Shown in pieces: positions 10,848-20,512 of a stretch of DNA of 64,000 nucleotides. The first letter of the stretch is position 1. The number at the start of each line of letters is the position of its first letter. Origin of the DNA: Isochrysis galbana (lineage: Eukaryota; Haptophyta; Isochrysidales; Isochrysidaceae); NCBI GenBank assembly GCA_018136815.1, contig CM030937.1, forward strand, positions 4,152,226 to 4,216,225, read 5' to 3'. The notes beneath the pieces are model-generated. The model made no database searches. It saw only the letters and a list, made by a program, of their open reading frames with translations, and was not told the origin of the DNA. A program made the position numbers and the translations under genes.

Positions 10848-11100
10848 ACCATTGAGCGCGTCGACGCGCGCGCTGGTGTCATGGACATGGAGATTGCGGT
10901 GACTTCTCGGCGGGAGTACCACGTTAGAACTTATAGCGTCGTAGGACATCTTGTTAGCTAACATTCCTAGCCACATACACCGGACGAGCCATGCGCCAAC
11001 CGCGCACACCCCCATCGCGGGGTAGGGGCTCCGTTGCCGTCGGAAGGGCTACGGTCCCGCAGCACTAAGGTTATACTAACACAACAAGAATACTCTGACG
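10848..11100 (+). repeat. Duplicated upstream module, copy 2 (NMNAT side)
   Basis: Second copy of 4788-5036, ending three bases before ATG 11104. Small indels distinguish the copies; both keep TACACCGGACGAGCCATGCG and the AAGGTTATACT..CACAACAAGAA block. Inferred to contain the promoter or 5' UTR of the NMNAT gene. Confidence 0.75.
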
Positions 11101-11103
11101 GAG

Positions 11104-11994
11104 ATGAAGGCGCCATCCCGCATGCTCGGCCGCGCATTGGTGCGCCAGCAGGCGTTGCATTGGCTGACAATGGCAGCCAGTGCACACCGCTCGACCGACC
11201 GATTCGAGCGTGCCCTTTCGTCAGTGGACATCTCGTCCAGCCCACGAGTGCAACTTGTGTACCCTGCACGCGCAGCGGACATGAGCATCGGAGGCACCAT
11301 AACGGCCAGCATCCTCGAAGGCACATCGGTTGCTGTGCTTGACTCTTCGTTCAATCCGCCGACGTGCGCGCACATGCATATGCTTCGCACGGTCGCAGAA
11401 CGTTTTGGAGCATCGCATCGCCTTCTGCTCCTCGCCACGCAGAATGCGGACAAGCCGGTTGTAGGTGCTAGTCTAGTGCAGCGGTTGCAGATGATGGAGC
11501 TCCTAGCACGCGCTGAAGTTGGTGAATCCACTCTCTGCGGTATCACGGCACATCCTTTATTCGTCGATAAAGCCATGGCGCTACGGCGGCTGTATGGCGA
11601 TGGAGCCACGATCTATCTCCTGGTGGGTTTCGACACCTGGGAGCGTATCGTAAACCCCAAATACTATCCTGCGGGAGGGCGTGATGCAGCCATGATGAGA
11701 CTTTTCAAGCAGGTCGAGGTAGTAGTCACAAGCCGTGATCCAAGAAGCGTCAGCACCATGCGGGAGCTATCCCTTGCAGCACAAGAAGAAATGGTGTTGA
11801 GCTCGGTGCCACAAGATGTCTCACTTGGACGTTTGCACTTCGTTGTCAATGACGCTACAATGGCGACATTGTCTTCGAGTAAAGCACGTGGTGCCCTCGC
11901 CGCCAACGATCTTTCCACGGCACGCGAAGTCCTACCTGAATGTCTGCACGAGTTTATTGTGGCCAATAGGCTATATCACGAAGCGTGTACTTAA
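11104..11994 (+). CDS. Nicotinamide mononucleotide adenylyltransferase-like protein (POF1/NMNAT type)
   Basis: Predicted cytidylyltransferase-superfamily enzyme that would join ATP and NMN to make NAD+. Intronless, 296 aa. The nucleotidyltransferase core starts near residue 70 with DSSFNPPTCAHMHM (the [G/S]SFNPPTxxH ATP-binding motif), followed by LLLLATQNADKP, then GFDTWERIVNPKYYP, which resembles the fungal Pof1-type GFDTxxRxxxPKYY motif, and near the C-terminus STSKxR-like SSSKARGAL. The first ~60 residues are Arg/Ser/Ala-rich and could be an organelle targeting extension, or the true start could be MSIGG at codon 60. Substrate is inferred from family resemblance; another adenylyl- or cytidylyltransferase activity cannot be excluded. 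Confidence 0.83.
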   Translation: MKAPSRMLGRALVRQQALHWLTMAASAHRSTDRFERALSSVDISSSPRVQLVYPARAADMSIGGTITASILEGTSVAVLDSSFNPPTCAHMHMLRTVAERFGASHRLLLLATQNADKPVVGASLVQRLQMMELLARAEVGESTLCGITAHPLFVDKAMALRRLYGDGATIYLLVGFDTWERIVNPKYYPAGGRDAAMMRLFKQVEVVVTSRDPRSVSTMRELSLAAQEEMVLSSVPQDVSLGRLHFVVNDATMATLSSSKARGALAANDLSTAREVLPECLHEFIVANRLYHEACT

Positions 11995-12013
11995 CCAGGG
12001 CCCGAAGACAGTC

Positions 12014-12200
12014 TAAAAAAAAATCTGAAGATTCCGGGCTACACGCCTACTAGTCCTAGGTTACCCTGTCACCGACACGACACCGCCCTTACATCCCCTC
12101 TCTCCACCTCCTCCATTTCCCCCCTTCGTTCCTTTTTCTTCGGTTTCCGGGTTCCGACTCTGGTGCACTACCAAGAGCCCGGTTCGGAGTGCGGCTTTGG
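12014..12200 (+). repeat. ATCTGAAGATTC-head repeat, copy
   Basis: AAAAAAAATCTGAAGATTCC, then CACGACACCGCCCTTACATC and CTTTTTCTTCGGTTTCCGG, as in the other copies. It begins about 20 bp after the NMNAT stop, so it may supply that gene's 3' end. Confidence 0.65.
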
Positions 12201-12446
12201 GGCAGGCCTGTTGGATATGATGCCATTTTTTTGGAGTCCCTGGGGATGTTACGCCGGGTTTGTTCTTGAGGTCGGGCTGCGGTGTATCCGCATCTTACGC
12301 GAGTTGGGTGCTCTCGAGTTATATTGTTCATTTGTCTAGTTCTCAGGAGCACTCTACGATGTGTGCCGCCCCCAGCTTGGAGGCGAGTGCGATGAGTTCT
12401 GTGGCCTGGGTGTTAGATGTTTGTTGGCGTCGACCGTGTATAAGGG

Positions 12447-12803
12447 GTAAATAAAATAATCAATGTTATATCCTAGCCAACCCCACTAGCTAATTGGACA
12501 CAACTTTTCCGTCCCGGAATCCCGCCATGCCTGACGAGCCAGGTGTCCGGGTGCTACCGGGGGGAGGGGGCACCGCCCCCTCCCCTCGATATTTGTCCTC
12601 CCCCCAGTGCATGCACCGACCCCGCGCACCCCAGCGCGTCCTCTCCTCGAGTCCACGCTGGGGGAAAACCCCTTTCCGGTAAAAGCAACGCGGGGGGGGG
12701 GGGGGCACTCGTGAGATAGGGGCCCAGAAGCGCTAATCTCCCTCGCTAGTGCGAGTGGCCACGGCGAGCCGCGGCCCTTCCCTCCTGGCTCTGGCGCCCC
12801 CGA
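12447..12803 (-). repeat. Partial copy of the SINE-like element of 18.3-19.0 kb
   Basis: Inverted relative to 18600-18990. Shared words are TATATCCTAGCCAACCCCAC, GACGAGCCAGGTGTCCG and CCGACCCCGCGCACCC. On its own strand it ends in the same AT-rich tail (AACATTGATTATTTTATTT). Confidence 0.75.
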
Positions 12804-12939
12804 AGTCGCGTTCCGTCAAAAGAGGACCAGGTGGTTTTTCAACATATCTGTTTTCTTTTTAGTTATTAACAACAGTGGTACAAAACAAAGCTAATCGCCG
12901 TATACATGTGCATAGAAACTTTCCCCTAAGGCCCACATT
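12804..12939 (+). repeat. Direct repeat left of the TG array
   Basis: About 136 bp from GTCGCGTTCCGTCAAAAGAG to GGCCCACATTA, repeated almost perfectly at 13133-13269. The TG array lies between the two copies. Confidence 0.85.
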
Positions 12940-13132
12940 AGTGTGTGCGTGTGTGTGTGTGTGCGTGTGTGTGTGTGTGCGTGTGTGTGTGTGTGCGTGT
13001 GTGTGTGTGTGCGTGTGTGTGTGTGTGCGTGTGTGTGTGTGTGCGTGTGTGTGTGTGTGCGTGTGTGTGTGTGCGCGTGTGTGTGTGTGCGCGTGTGTGT
13101 GTGCGTGCGTGTGTGTGTGTGTGCGTGTGTGA
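12940..13132 (+). repeat. (GT)n array with 14-bp higher-order unit
   Basis: Nearly pure GT dinucleotide interrupted every 14 bp by GC (GTGCGTGTGTGTGT units), then by GCGC variants toward the right end. Open frames through it (Val/Cys or His/Thr) are artefacts. Confidence 0.95.
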
Positions 13133-13269
13133 GTCGCGTTCCGTCAAAAGAGGACCAGGTGGTTTTTCAACATATCTGTTTTCTTTTTAGTTATTAACAA
13201 CAGTGGTACAAAACAAAGCTAATCGCCGTATACATGTGCATAGAAACTTTCCCCTAAGGCCCACATTAA
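13133..13269 (+). repeat. Direct repeat right of the TG array
   Basis: Second copy of 12804-12939. It runs on into a further ~140-bp tandem unit (13246-13385, repeated 13386-13540) containing CTAAGGCCCACATTAACGTA and TGCAATCATTGTGCACGCCG. Confidence 0.85.
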
Positions 13270-13540
13270 CGTAAAGTCGCCGAGATGTTTCGTTTACGCA
13301 GCACATGTGATTACTTGCAATCATTGTGCACGCCGTGCGTATGCGCATCGACTTCCCCCCTCGCGAGGGCGCCGTGCGTGCGCATATAAACTTTTTTCCC
13401 TAAGGCCCACATTAACGTAAAGTAGCCATATACGAGATGTTTCGTTTGCGCAGCACGTGTGATTGCTTGCAATCATTGTGCACGCCGTGCGTATGCACAT
13501 CGGCTCCCCCCCCCCGCGGGGCGCCGTGCGTGCGCATAGC

Positions 13541-13745
13541 AACTTCCAGGAAGGTGCACGCCGTGCGTTCACTCTTTCCGCGGGGGGACTCTGGACGCAG
13601 AGGCGGTCGGGAACCGCGGGGGCACCCCTGGGACCGGGGAAATATATTACCGTATATTGCGAAAACACTAACGTAAACAATCGATAGGTCTTGGGGTCTC
13701 TCCCCTCCCCCCGGGCCCCCTCTCCCGGGTCCCCTCCTCCCCCTC
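13541..13745. other. Repeat edge, no gene seen
   Basis: GC-rich sequence with C-runs, between the tandem repeats and the F-box-like remnant. Confidence 0.3.
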
Positions 13746-14204
13746 TCATCGACCTACCAGAGAGAGACGGCTCCTACTGCCTGCCTCCCTCCTCCCTCCT
13801 CGCTCACCCTCCAGCTCTCTCCTCGCCCTCGTCTTCCTCACGATGGTGGCGACTCGGCGCGCATCGGTACGGTCCTCCGTCCTCTCCTCTCGTGCTCCTG
13901 CTCGCTGGTTTCGTTCGACTCGCTCGACACAGCCACCTGTCGACTGGACGCCGAGCGCAAGCGCTGCTCGCACGACTCGTTCCTCTTCGTGCTCGGCGGC
14001 GAGCGGCGCGACGAGCCGCCACGGCGTCCATCGCCGGGTCTGCTGCTTGCGGAGGAGCGCCGTGGCCGGGTGGTCGGCGACGACCGCGCGCGCCTCGCGT
14101 GAGACGCGCGCGAGCCGGCTCTGGGACGGCCCGTCGAGCGCGTCGACCACCAGCGCGAGCACGTCTCGCGGCAGCAGCAGCAGCGCCGCCGCCGCCGACG
14201 CCAT
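13746..14204 (-). pseudogene. F-box-like / ankyrin-family gene, truncated or 5' exon
   Basis: The minus strand from ATG 14204 reads an F-box-like helix set: LLPRDVLALVVDALDGP, then SRLARVSREARAVVADHP. It aligns with the 32.0-32.7 kb copy (ALALVVDWLSGPDQAAVSQV). In many algae this N-terminal module precedes ankyrin-like repeats. Here the frame loses similarity after about 100 residues and ends in Arg-rich low complexity with no ankyrin-like repeats visible. It may be a single 5' exon or a broken family member. Confidence 0.45.
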
Positions 14205-14490
14205 CCCACTTTGCCGAGGGAGGCGCAAAGTCGAGCACGCGGGCGCAACGCGCGGACGGCGAGCACGCGCACACGCGCACGCAAAACGGCGATGGACTGG
14301 TGCGTGCTCTTGTCGTGGGCCACTGCACTGTCCGACCCCGAACAGCCGGACATCCCGCTCGTCGTGCTGCAGCAAGTGGTCCACGGGGCGAGCGATGGCT
14401 CGTGAATGGTCCACGGGGCGGGTCCCTCACTTTGGCCGGGGCGCTTCCCGGGTGTGAAAGCGCGAGGCGCGCCCTCGGGAGAAGGGGGGG

Positions 14491-14755
14491 ATGAGCCAGG
14501 CACTGCTCTCGTTCGACCGGGCGTTCGAAGCGCAGCTGGCGGAGGCCCGTGGCCAGTCGGTGCGCCGTGCGCATGGCCGGTGCAGCGTCGACGTGCGCAT
14601 CGAGTCGCGCGTGCCCTTCCCGGTCGTTCCGGACGATGAGTGCTCTCTCGAGCCGGGCGAGACGGGGGACGTGACGCTGGTGGTGCACACCGACGTGGGC
14701 CCCCTCCGTCTGGGCACAGTGCCGCGCGAGCGCTGGCCGGCGCCCCTGCGCGCGC
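14491..14755 (+). CDS. Possible gene fragment cut by a repeat
   Basis: The frame from ATG 14491 has natural-looking composition (SFDRAFEAQLAEARGQ, then VPDDECSLEPGETGDVTLVV) but changes at ~14755 into the repeat C sequence CTCTCCCTCGCTGGCGCTCC. Not recognised. Strong GC bias means it could be a shadow of minus-strand sequence, where a second long frame overlaps. Low confidence. Confidence 0.25.
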
Positions 14756-15510
14756 CCCTCCTGCCTCTCCCTCGCTGGCGCTCCGCGACCCATCCTCCCA
14801 GCATGCCTGATGGCTTGCCACAGGGCACAGGAGGAGACTGCCCTACTGAGACACTCTCTTCCTCACAGGCTCGCCTGGTTCGCTCGGCCTGGCCCGGCGC
14901 CCGCCGTGGCCAGCCCATTGCTCCAACCCCTCCTCCCCCCCTGTTCGACAGGCAGACAGGTGCAGCGTGGGGGCCCCTGAGGCTCAGGAGCGCCAGCGAG
15001 GGAGAGGCAAGGGAGGCCAGGGCCCAGCCCCAGCCTCCTCTGCCCCTGTCGCATTCGCGAATCGACGCTCGTTAGGCTTCTCTCTTCTCTTCGTCGTTCG
15101 GCATTTATCGTTATAATTCTCTGCTTTCTCTCGTTCTCGGTCAAAAGCTTCGCGTGGACGCATCCGGACGCATGGGATCTTGGGTTGTGGAGCGCTCTCT
15201 CTCTCTTTCTCCCGAAGAGAAGGGAAGATTCCCCACCTTTCTTCCTCCTAGGCGCCTCGCAAACAGGTTTAATTTGCTATCTTCCCTGCGTTTCTTTATC
15301 TGCTTCAGTCTTCAATGATTGCAATCAGGTTTAATTAGTGACCTCGTTGTATCTCTCCCTTAGGCACACCGCACTTCTCTCGTCTTATTCGGTAAGTCTT
15401 ATGGAATCCTGTGCGGCAGGATTGCCCCTCGTTTCCGTTATGGTGCTATTCCCCTTCCAAACGGCAAACGGGATCGCGGACAGATCGCCCTCTGATCTCT
15501 GATCATCGTC
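14756..15510 (-). repeat. Interspersed repeats A+B+C, inverted copy
   Basis: Read on the minus strand: segment A (15510-15251), B (15250-15060) and part of C (15050-14756), the same order as at 3109-3720. A is more diverged than in copies 1 and 2. Confidence 0.7.
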
Positions 15511-15680
15511 CGTCAGTGGCTGATAGAGTCTACGACCCAAAAGGTGGCCATGGATGGAGTCAACGAGAGCCTCACATTGATTGCGTGATTCGAGTGACGG
15601 GCGTAGACCCCCCCCCGTGGACGGCACACGATGCTCATCCAAAGGTGCGCATGCTGGCGGCGTACACTCGGAGCGCGTTT

Positions 15681-16262
15681 TTGGCCCCCCCGGTGATCCG
15701 TTCCCCCCTTCCTCCTATGCCTACCGGGCTGGCGGCGTCCTCAGTCCCGACTTCTCCTGTAAACAGGTGCGGGACTTACATATTTTTCGGTGAGCGGAGC
15801 CCTCGCTCCGCCCACCCCCTTCTCCGCGCTCTCTCTCCCCTCTCCTGCAGGCACGCGCGATGGCGCGCCTGCGACAAGCCTGCAGCTGCCTCTGGCGACC
15901 CCTGGAGGCTCCTGGAGGCCAGCTCAGGGGGCAGAGGAGGCTGGGGCTGGGCCCTGGCCTCCCCTGCCTCTCCCTCGCTGGCGCTCCTGAGCCTCAGGGG
16001 CCCCCACGCTGCACCTGTCTGCCTGTCGAACAGGGGGGGGAGGGGGGGTTGGAGCGATGGGCTGGCCACGACAGGCCAGGACGCGCGAGGCAGGCGAGCC
16101 TGCCACTGAGAGAGTGGGTCAGCAGGGCAGTGGGCTCCTGGCACGCCTGATGGCGTGCCAGGAGCATGGTGGGTGGTTCCTCCCCCATGGCAGGGGAGGA
16201 GTGGAGAGAGGGGGGGGGCTCGTGCCCCCCCATGGGCGAACCAAGTATAAACTTAGTTGGGG
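15681..16262 (+). repeat. GC-rich repeat C, copy
   Basis: Contains CAGGTGCGGGACTTAC, a hairpin GAGCGGAGCCCTCGCTCCGC, then CCATGGCAGGGGAGGAGTGG, and ends at CAAGTATAAACTTAGTTG. Homologous to 25958-26590 and inverted 22990-23620; the left end is shorter. Ala/Pro/Arg-rich frames through it recur in every copy because the DNA recurs, not because they are shown to be protein. Confidence 0.8.
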
Positions 16263-17011
16263 TCGCGTGAAAGGAAGGGAAGGAAGGGATCCTGGCTGGA
16301 ACTGCACGCGCAGGGCGGAGAAAGTGGGGAGAGAGGAGACCGGGGGGGGGGGGGGGGAGCAAGAGGGAAGACACGCTCTAAGAATAGAGCGTGTCGCATG
16401 GTATGGAGACGCTCCCCCTACCCGCAACAATCGTGAAGTTTTTTTTCTATCAAGACCTGAGATCACACCCTCATCGGGCAGCTGCGCACCCCCCATTCCG
16501 TTCATACCCCTTCCTTCCTTTACTACACTGTAGCCTACCCCCGGCGGCTGCCACAAGGCAGTGGCGTCAGGGGCAGAAGGCATGAGAGTCGTTCCGCCTC
16601 CGTAGCTCGGTATGAAGTTAGAGCGGCGTCGAGGATCGCGACAACTCACACCACTGTGAAGTCTAGACACTGATCGCATATCGTTGCACACCCCAAATCC
16701 AAATACACAGCCTCATGAATGACAAGTCAAACACCTCTTTTGTTCTCACTGCCACTGTCAGCTTCATCATCGCTTGCCACGCCGTTTCTTGCTCGTCCCG
16801 CCCTCTTCCTGGCTCACAGGCCTATCTCCCCTTGAGCCAGCATCTGTACAATGGCAGGATCAGTTGAGTGTAGATAAAGTTGTGAAAGGCACAATTATGA
16901 AAAGGCAAGAGGCCGCTATGAAGCATCACAAATGGCAAGGGCATGGGACAGGAGGGTTCACTGACAGCACCTGCTGCATCTGCCTCGGAATCATGCGGAT
17001 CCTGCCCGCAC
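16263..17011. other. Intergenic, no gene seen apart from the possible SRP9 tail
   Basis: A G-run near 16345, then ordinary sequence. If SRP9 exon 3 has no further intron, its minus-strand frame would run on to a stop at 16822; family length argues against that. Confidence 0.35.
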
Positions 17012-17563
17012 ATGTAAGTGAAAAAGAGATTATTCAGCCGTTCTATCCTCTTCAAGTCAGTCGCCTGGTCCGTGACGAATTGCAGACACTGCGAGCGAGG
17101 AACAAGAACCGTTGGGAAGTTCGTTGGGTCACAGGTTGAGTTTGAGCTGGCCAATAGATCTCCTAGGAAGGACGCATGCGCACCACACGATCGTTTGTCA
17201 CTTTGAGAACAACCTTGCCATCAGTATGTCTATACTTCAATGTGTAGCGTGTCTGCAACACAAGAAGAAGGGAACACAATTTGCTAGTGAAGGGTGGGTT
17301 TGGGTGAGGCAATCGATTGCACGTCTTTTGAAGTCGCACTGCGGGTGGGCCCCTGGCAGATACGATGGATCGCCCGCGTGGATGGCTGCCATTGTCCAGC
17401 GATGATCCCAGAGACTTCACAATCCATGGCATGCTCGGGAAGCTTTGCAGACATGCGCTTGTTGGCGGCAGAACGCAAATGTTTGCAGCTCACATGTGCA
17501 GGATGCTCCAGATAGAGCTTCTCCGACTCATGGAAGAAGGCGTCCCAGTCGTTAATATACACC
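17012..17563 (-). CDS. SRP9: Signal recognition particle 9 kDa protein (SRP9)
   Basis: SRP9 pairs with SRP14 on the Alu domain of SRP RNA and mediates elongation arrest. Three minus-strand exons were joined by phase and homology: 17563-17494 (VYINDWDAFFHESEKLYLEH), 17252-17184 (TRYTLKYRHTDGKVVLKVT) and 17088-~17012 (CLQFVTDQATDLKRIERLNN). The product is about 75 aa, close to the ~86-aa family length, and keeps the WxxFxxxxEKLYLxxP start, KYRHxDGKxxLKVTxD and TDQAxDxKxIExLN motifs. The first exon begins in phase with a missing ATG: a donor 'ACGAT|GTCTGT' near 17648 would supply 'AT', splitting the start codon across an intron. The 3' end (last exon) is uncertain. Confidence 0.85.
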
Positions 17564-18286
17564 CTGTGCGATGAGGAGCGGCGAGGTGAGCCTGTGCGCG
17601 GCTGACGGCTCGCCCGCTTGGGGTGCGGGCATGTGATTCGACAGACATCGTGGCGTCGAGGTGTTGTGGCGCGCGGGCCGCAGGTAAATAATAGTGGTGA
17701 TAGAGAGAAGATACCGGGGGGGGGGGGGTAGCAGCGCATATGTGAGATCCAGCATGATTCTAAAATTAGCTTTACGCGCTGGTGCTCCTCCCCCTAGTTA
17801 GGGCTGTCAAGAAGGGCTTTTGACTTATAAGGGTGAAACTCACCAAGTCAAGCTTGAGGTTTTATCACGAGATCTTGGGATATGCTACTCGCAATGGGTA
17901 TACTAGGCGGGATCTAATGCTAATGATCATTATACTAATGAGAAATATGCATGTATAATATATGTAATATGCACATTTTTATTGACGCCATTTGCCATTT
18001 GGCCATTTCCATTTCAACACTCAGACTACCCGAAAACGTTTTGGCGCTCGTGGAAATTGACGTCAACCATGCCAGAGCACCAGAGGTGGCACTGTTAGGG
18101 CGGTCAACGGTCAAACACGATTTTAACTTCTAAGGGTGTAAAATTAAAATTGTAGGGCGGTCAAACAGTGTTTTTTATAAGGGGTAAAAATGACCATCTA
18201 AGAATTGAGGAAATTTGAGGATTTTTCACGGTAGAAAGTTCCCATCCGGGGTCCCACATGTTAGTATAAGTTAGTAGTCATAAATT
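17564..18286. other. Intergenic; possible SRP9 first exon, AT-rich stretch
   Basis: Besides the proposed SRP9 5' exon around 17650-17700, it holds a G-run (17707-17717) and an AT-rich stretch at 17760-18260 with two similar GGGCGGTCAA(A/C) blocks (18097, 18157). No gene seen. Confidence 0.4.
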
Positions 18287-18302
18287 ACAGTTTGACCAAC
18301 CC

Positions 18303-18990
18303 CAACTAAGTTTAAAAATCTGAAGATTCTGGGCTGCGCACCTACTAGACTAGGGTACTCCCCTATCACTACTGGCATTGCCCTTAACTTCCCTTTCCTC
18401 CACCTCCTCCCCTTCCCCTTCCCCCCTTCATTCCTTTGCCTTCGGTTTCCGGGGTTCGGCTCGGGTGCGCTACCGCGAGCCTGGTTCAGAGTGGCCCCCG
18501 CCGCAGGGAAGAGAGGAGGAAAAGGGAAGAGGGAGGGGAGGGGGGAGCGGCAGCTCTCCCCTCCGGCAGAAACGTGTCTTCTCGTCCCGTTTGGGTAAGA
18601 GAAGACGGGGGCGCCAGAGCGCCAGAGCCAGGAGGGAAGGGCCGCGGCTTGCCGCGGCCACTCGCTTCGGCGAGCAGAGATTCGCGCTTCTGGGCTCCTC
18701 ACGATTGCCCCCCCCCCCCCCCCCCCGCGCGTTGTCTTTACCCGAAAGGGGGTTTCCTCCAGTGTGGACGCGAGGAGAGGACGTGCTCGGGTGCGCGGGG
18801 TCGGTGCGTGCACTGGGGGGAGGGAAAATATCGAGGGGAGGGGGCAGTGCACCCGTGCCCCCACCCCCCGGTATCACTCGGACACCTGGCTCGTCAGGCA
18901 TGGCGGGATTCCGGGACTGAAACGTTATGTCCAATTAGCTAGTGGGGTTGGCTAGGATATAACATTATTTATTAGTATTAGTATTATTAT
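18303..18990 (+). mobile_element. SINE-like insertion with 16-bp target duplication
   Basis: Flanked by perfect 16-bp direct repeats ACAGTTTGACCAACCC (18287-18302 and 18991-19006). It starts AACTAAGTTTAAAAATCTGA and ends in an AT-rich tail of TATTAG/TATTAT units just before the second direct repeat. A long target duplication plus a 3' simple tail is the signature of target-primed reverse transcription (LINE/SINE). Both the ATCTGAAGATTC head and the TATATCCTAGCC tail occur separately elsewhere as truncated copies. No clear polymerase III A/B boxes were proven, so SINE versus short LINE-driven element is open. Confidence 0.7.
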
Positions 18991-19006
18991 ACAGTTTGAC
19001 CAACCC

Positions 19007-19368
19007 TAGGCCTGCCCGGACCCCACACTCTAAACCAGGCCCAAGGTATTGCACCTAGGCCGGACCACTAAAACTCTAGAAAAAGGAAAGAAGGGGGGGC
19101 AGGGAAGGAGGTGGAGCGAAGGGAAATGAGGGCGGTGTCGGTAGGGAAGTAAAACATACTTAGTCTGTATTAGGCGGTAGCCCAGAATCTTAAGGTTTTT
19201 TTTACACACACACAAAATGCATGCACACTCGAAAGGGCTTAACACGGCCATATTCATGCAGATGATGCTGACTGCCTCGAGACCCAAGACGAATTGCGGA
19301 ACCTTTGATCCCGCAGCACAAATGGATCAAGGTTGCTCCTGTTGGCGCGCTATCTTAGAGTGTCCGTA
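19007..19368. repeat. Inverted head-repeat copy and flank
   Basis: 19060-19205 on the minus strand again reads AACCTTAAGATTCTGGGCTA and CACCGCCCTCATTTCCC, another ATCTGAAGATTC-type copy. The rest is the 3' flank of the gene at 19369. Confidence 0.55.
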
Positions 19369-20412
19369 TCACATCGAGGTCGGCCGCGGGACTTTGGTCC
19401 TAGGCGTCATTGGCGCTGCCCCGTTCATACGAAGATCTCTGTTATCAGGAGGCATTACGTGTACTCTAGGAGACTGGAATGTCGTCGTGACAAGACCGAT
19501 ACCATCGAGATCACAACTATCCACGACGGTAGAGGAATCGGGCAGGGCTGTATTGGCAATCGCTGAAGCACGTGGAGATGAGAGCTCCAAAGCTTCATGT
19601 ACAGAAAACGGGTGTTGAATTGGTGGCCTGAGATTGTCGCTGAAACGCTTCCCCCAAGATCCCCATCGTGCAAAGTCGTTGGCTGTCGGAACTTTAGGCA
19701 GGTGAGCAAGTTCAATGGGTACTCCTCGATTACCTTGGCGCTCCCTCTCATTGGCTGTACAAGATTCAGCAAATGCTGAATACGCCTCCGAATAAGTTGC
19801 CGAGAGAGGTGACTGTATCGACGGATTCGATGGAAGGTCCGGCAAAGCTTCCGAGGCCGACACTGCGAGTTCCGTGCTTAATGAAATCCCTTCATTGAAA
19901 GCAAGCATCGATGTTGCCACGGGACCAACCCGCCCTCGTCGTGCTGTGGCTGTTGAGGACGGTAGCTGTGCGGTATGCAGATCGAAACTAGACTCGACTG
20001 GGTCCCCATCTCCTGTTTGAGAAATATGGCTTTCCGCTGAGCCCGAAGTAGCCACGATATTCCGCAACGACCAATCCACATCACCTTCCTCGAATGGGCG
20101 AGTCCTGTCTGATGATTCGGGTGTACCTGCAAATGATGCCATCTTTGGGCGCAATGGGGTGAAGAGTCGCGCAACTTCCGAACGCAGGCCAGCAGTACAA
20201 TCATTCAAATGTGGATCGTCTGTCGTAGCAGGCCGTGTTGCGGGCACAGGTGTAGACGTCCAATTCGGGGCGGACTCATATAGCTGACGATTACGACATG
20301 TGCATTGCTCCTTATTCATCGACTCCACTAGAGCGAGGCGCTCCCTAAGCATTTCAAGCTGATGGTCTTGTTCATGCTGGACCGAGATAATCTCATTGCG
20401 CAATAAGAGGAT
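19369..20412 (-). CDS. Unidentified protein, C-terminal part, cut by assembly gap
   Basis: A minus-strand frame of about 347 codons running from the gap to a stop at 19369, with even amino-acid usage and a short coiled-coil start (HQLEMLRERLALVESMNKEQ). It continues with Ser/Thr/Pro-rich, probably disordered sequence (DSSTVVDSCDLDGIGLVTTT near the end). The beginning lies in or beyond the N-gap, since the DNA right of the gap is repetitive. No family is recognised. The balanced codon content in contrast to nearby repeats makes a real gene likely. Confidence 0.6.
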   Translation of the reverse strand: MLLLRNEIISVQHEQDHQLEMLRERLALVESMNKEQCTCRNRQLYESAPNWTSTPVPATRPATTDDPHLNDCTAGLRSEVARLFTPLRPKMASFAGTPESSDRTRPFEEGDVDWSLRNIVATSGSAESHISQTGDGDPVESSFDLHTAQLPSSTATARRGRVGPVATSMLAFNEGISLSTELAVSASEALPDLPSNPSIQSPLSATYSEAYSAFAESCTANERERQGNRGVPIELAHLPKVPTANDFARWGSWGKRFSDNLRPPIQHPFSVHEALELSSPRASAIANTALPDSSTVVDSCDLDGIGLVTTTFQSPRVHVMPPDNRDLRMNGAAPMTPRTKVPRPTSM

Positions 20413-20512
20413 NNNNNNNNNNNNNNNNNNNNNNNNNNNNNNNNNNNNNNNNNNNNNNNNNNNNNNNNNNNNNNNNNNNNNNNNNNNNNNNNNNNNNNNN
20501 NNNNNNNNNNNN
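20413..20512. other. Assembly gap (100 N)
   Basis: Run of exactly 100 N, so the true length is unknown. Frames read across it are not meaningful. Confidence 0.99.

Noticed and set aside
12938-13197. Cys/Val-rich and His/Thr-rich open frames
   Set aside because: They are translations of the GT dinucleotide array.
14427-14918. Long Arg/Ala-rich minus-strand frames at 13.8-14.9 kb
   Set aside because: High-GC shadows without domains; only the F-box-like frame ending at 13746 resembles a family.
15411-16109. Pro/Arg/Ala-rich ORFs recurring at 15.7, 23.0 and 26.1 kb
   Set aside because: They recur because the 630-bp repeat recurs; frames differ between copies and no domain is present.
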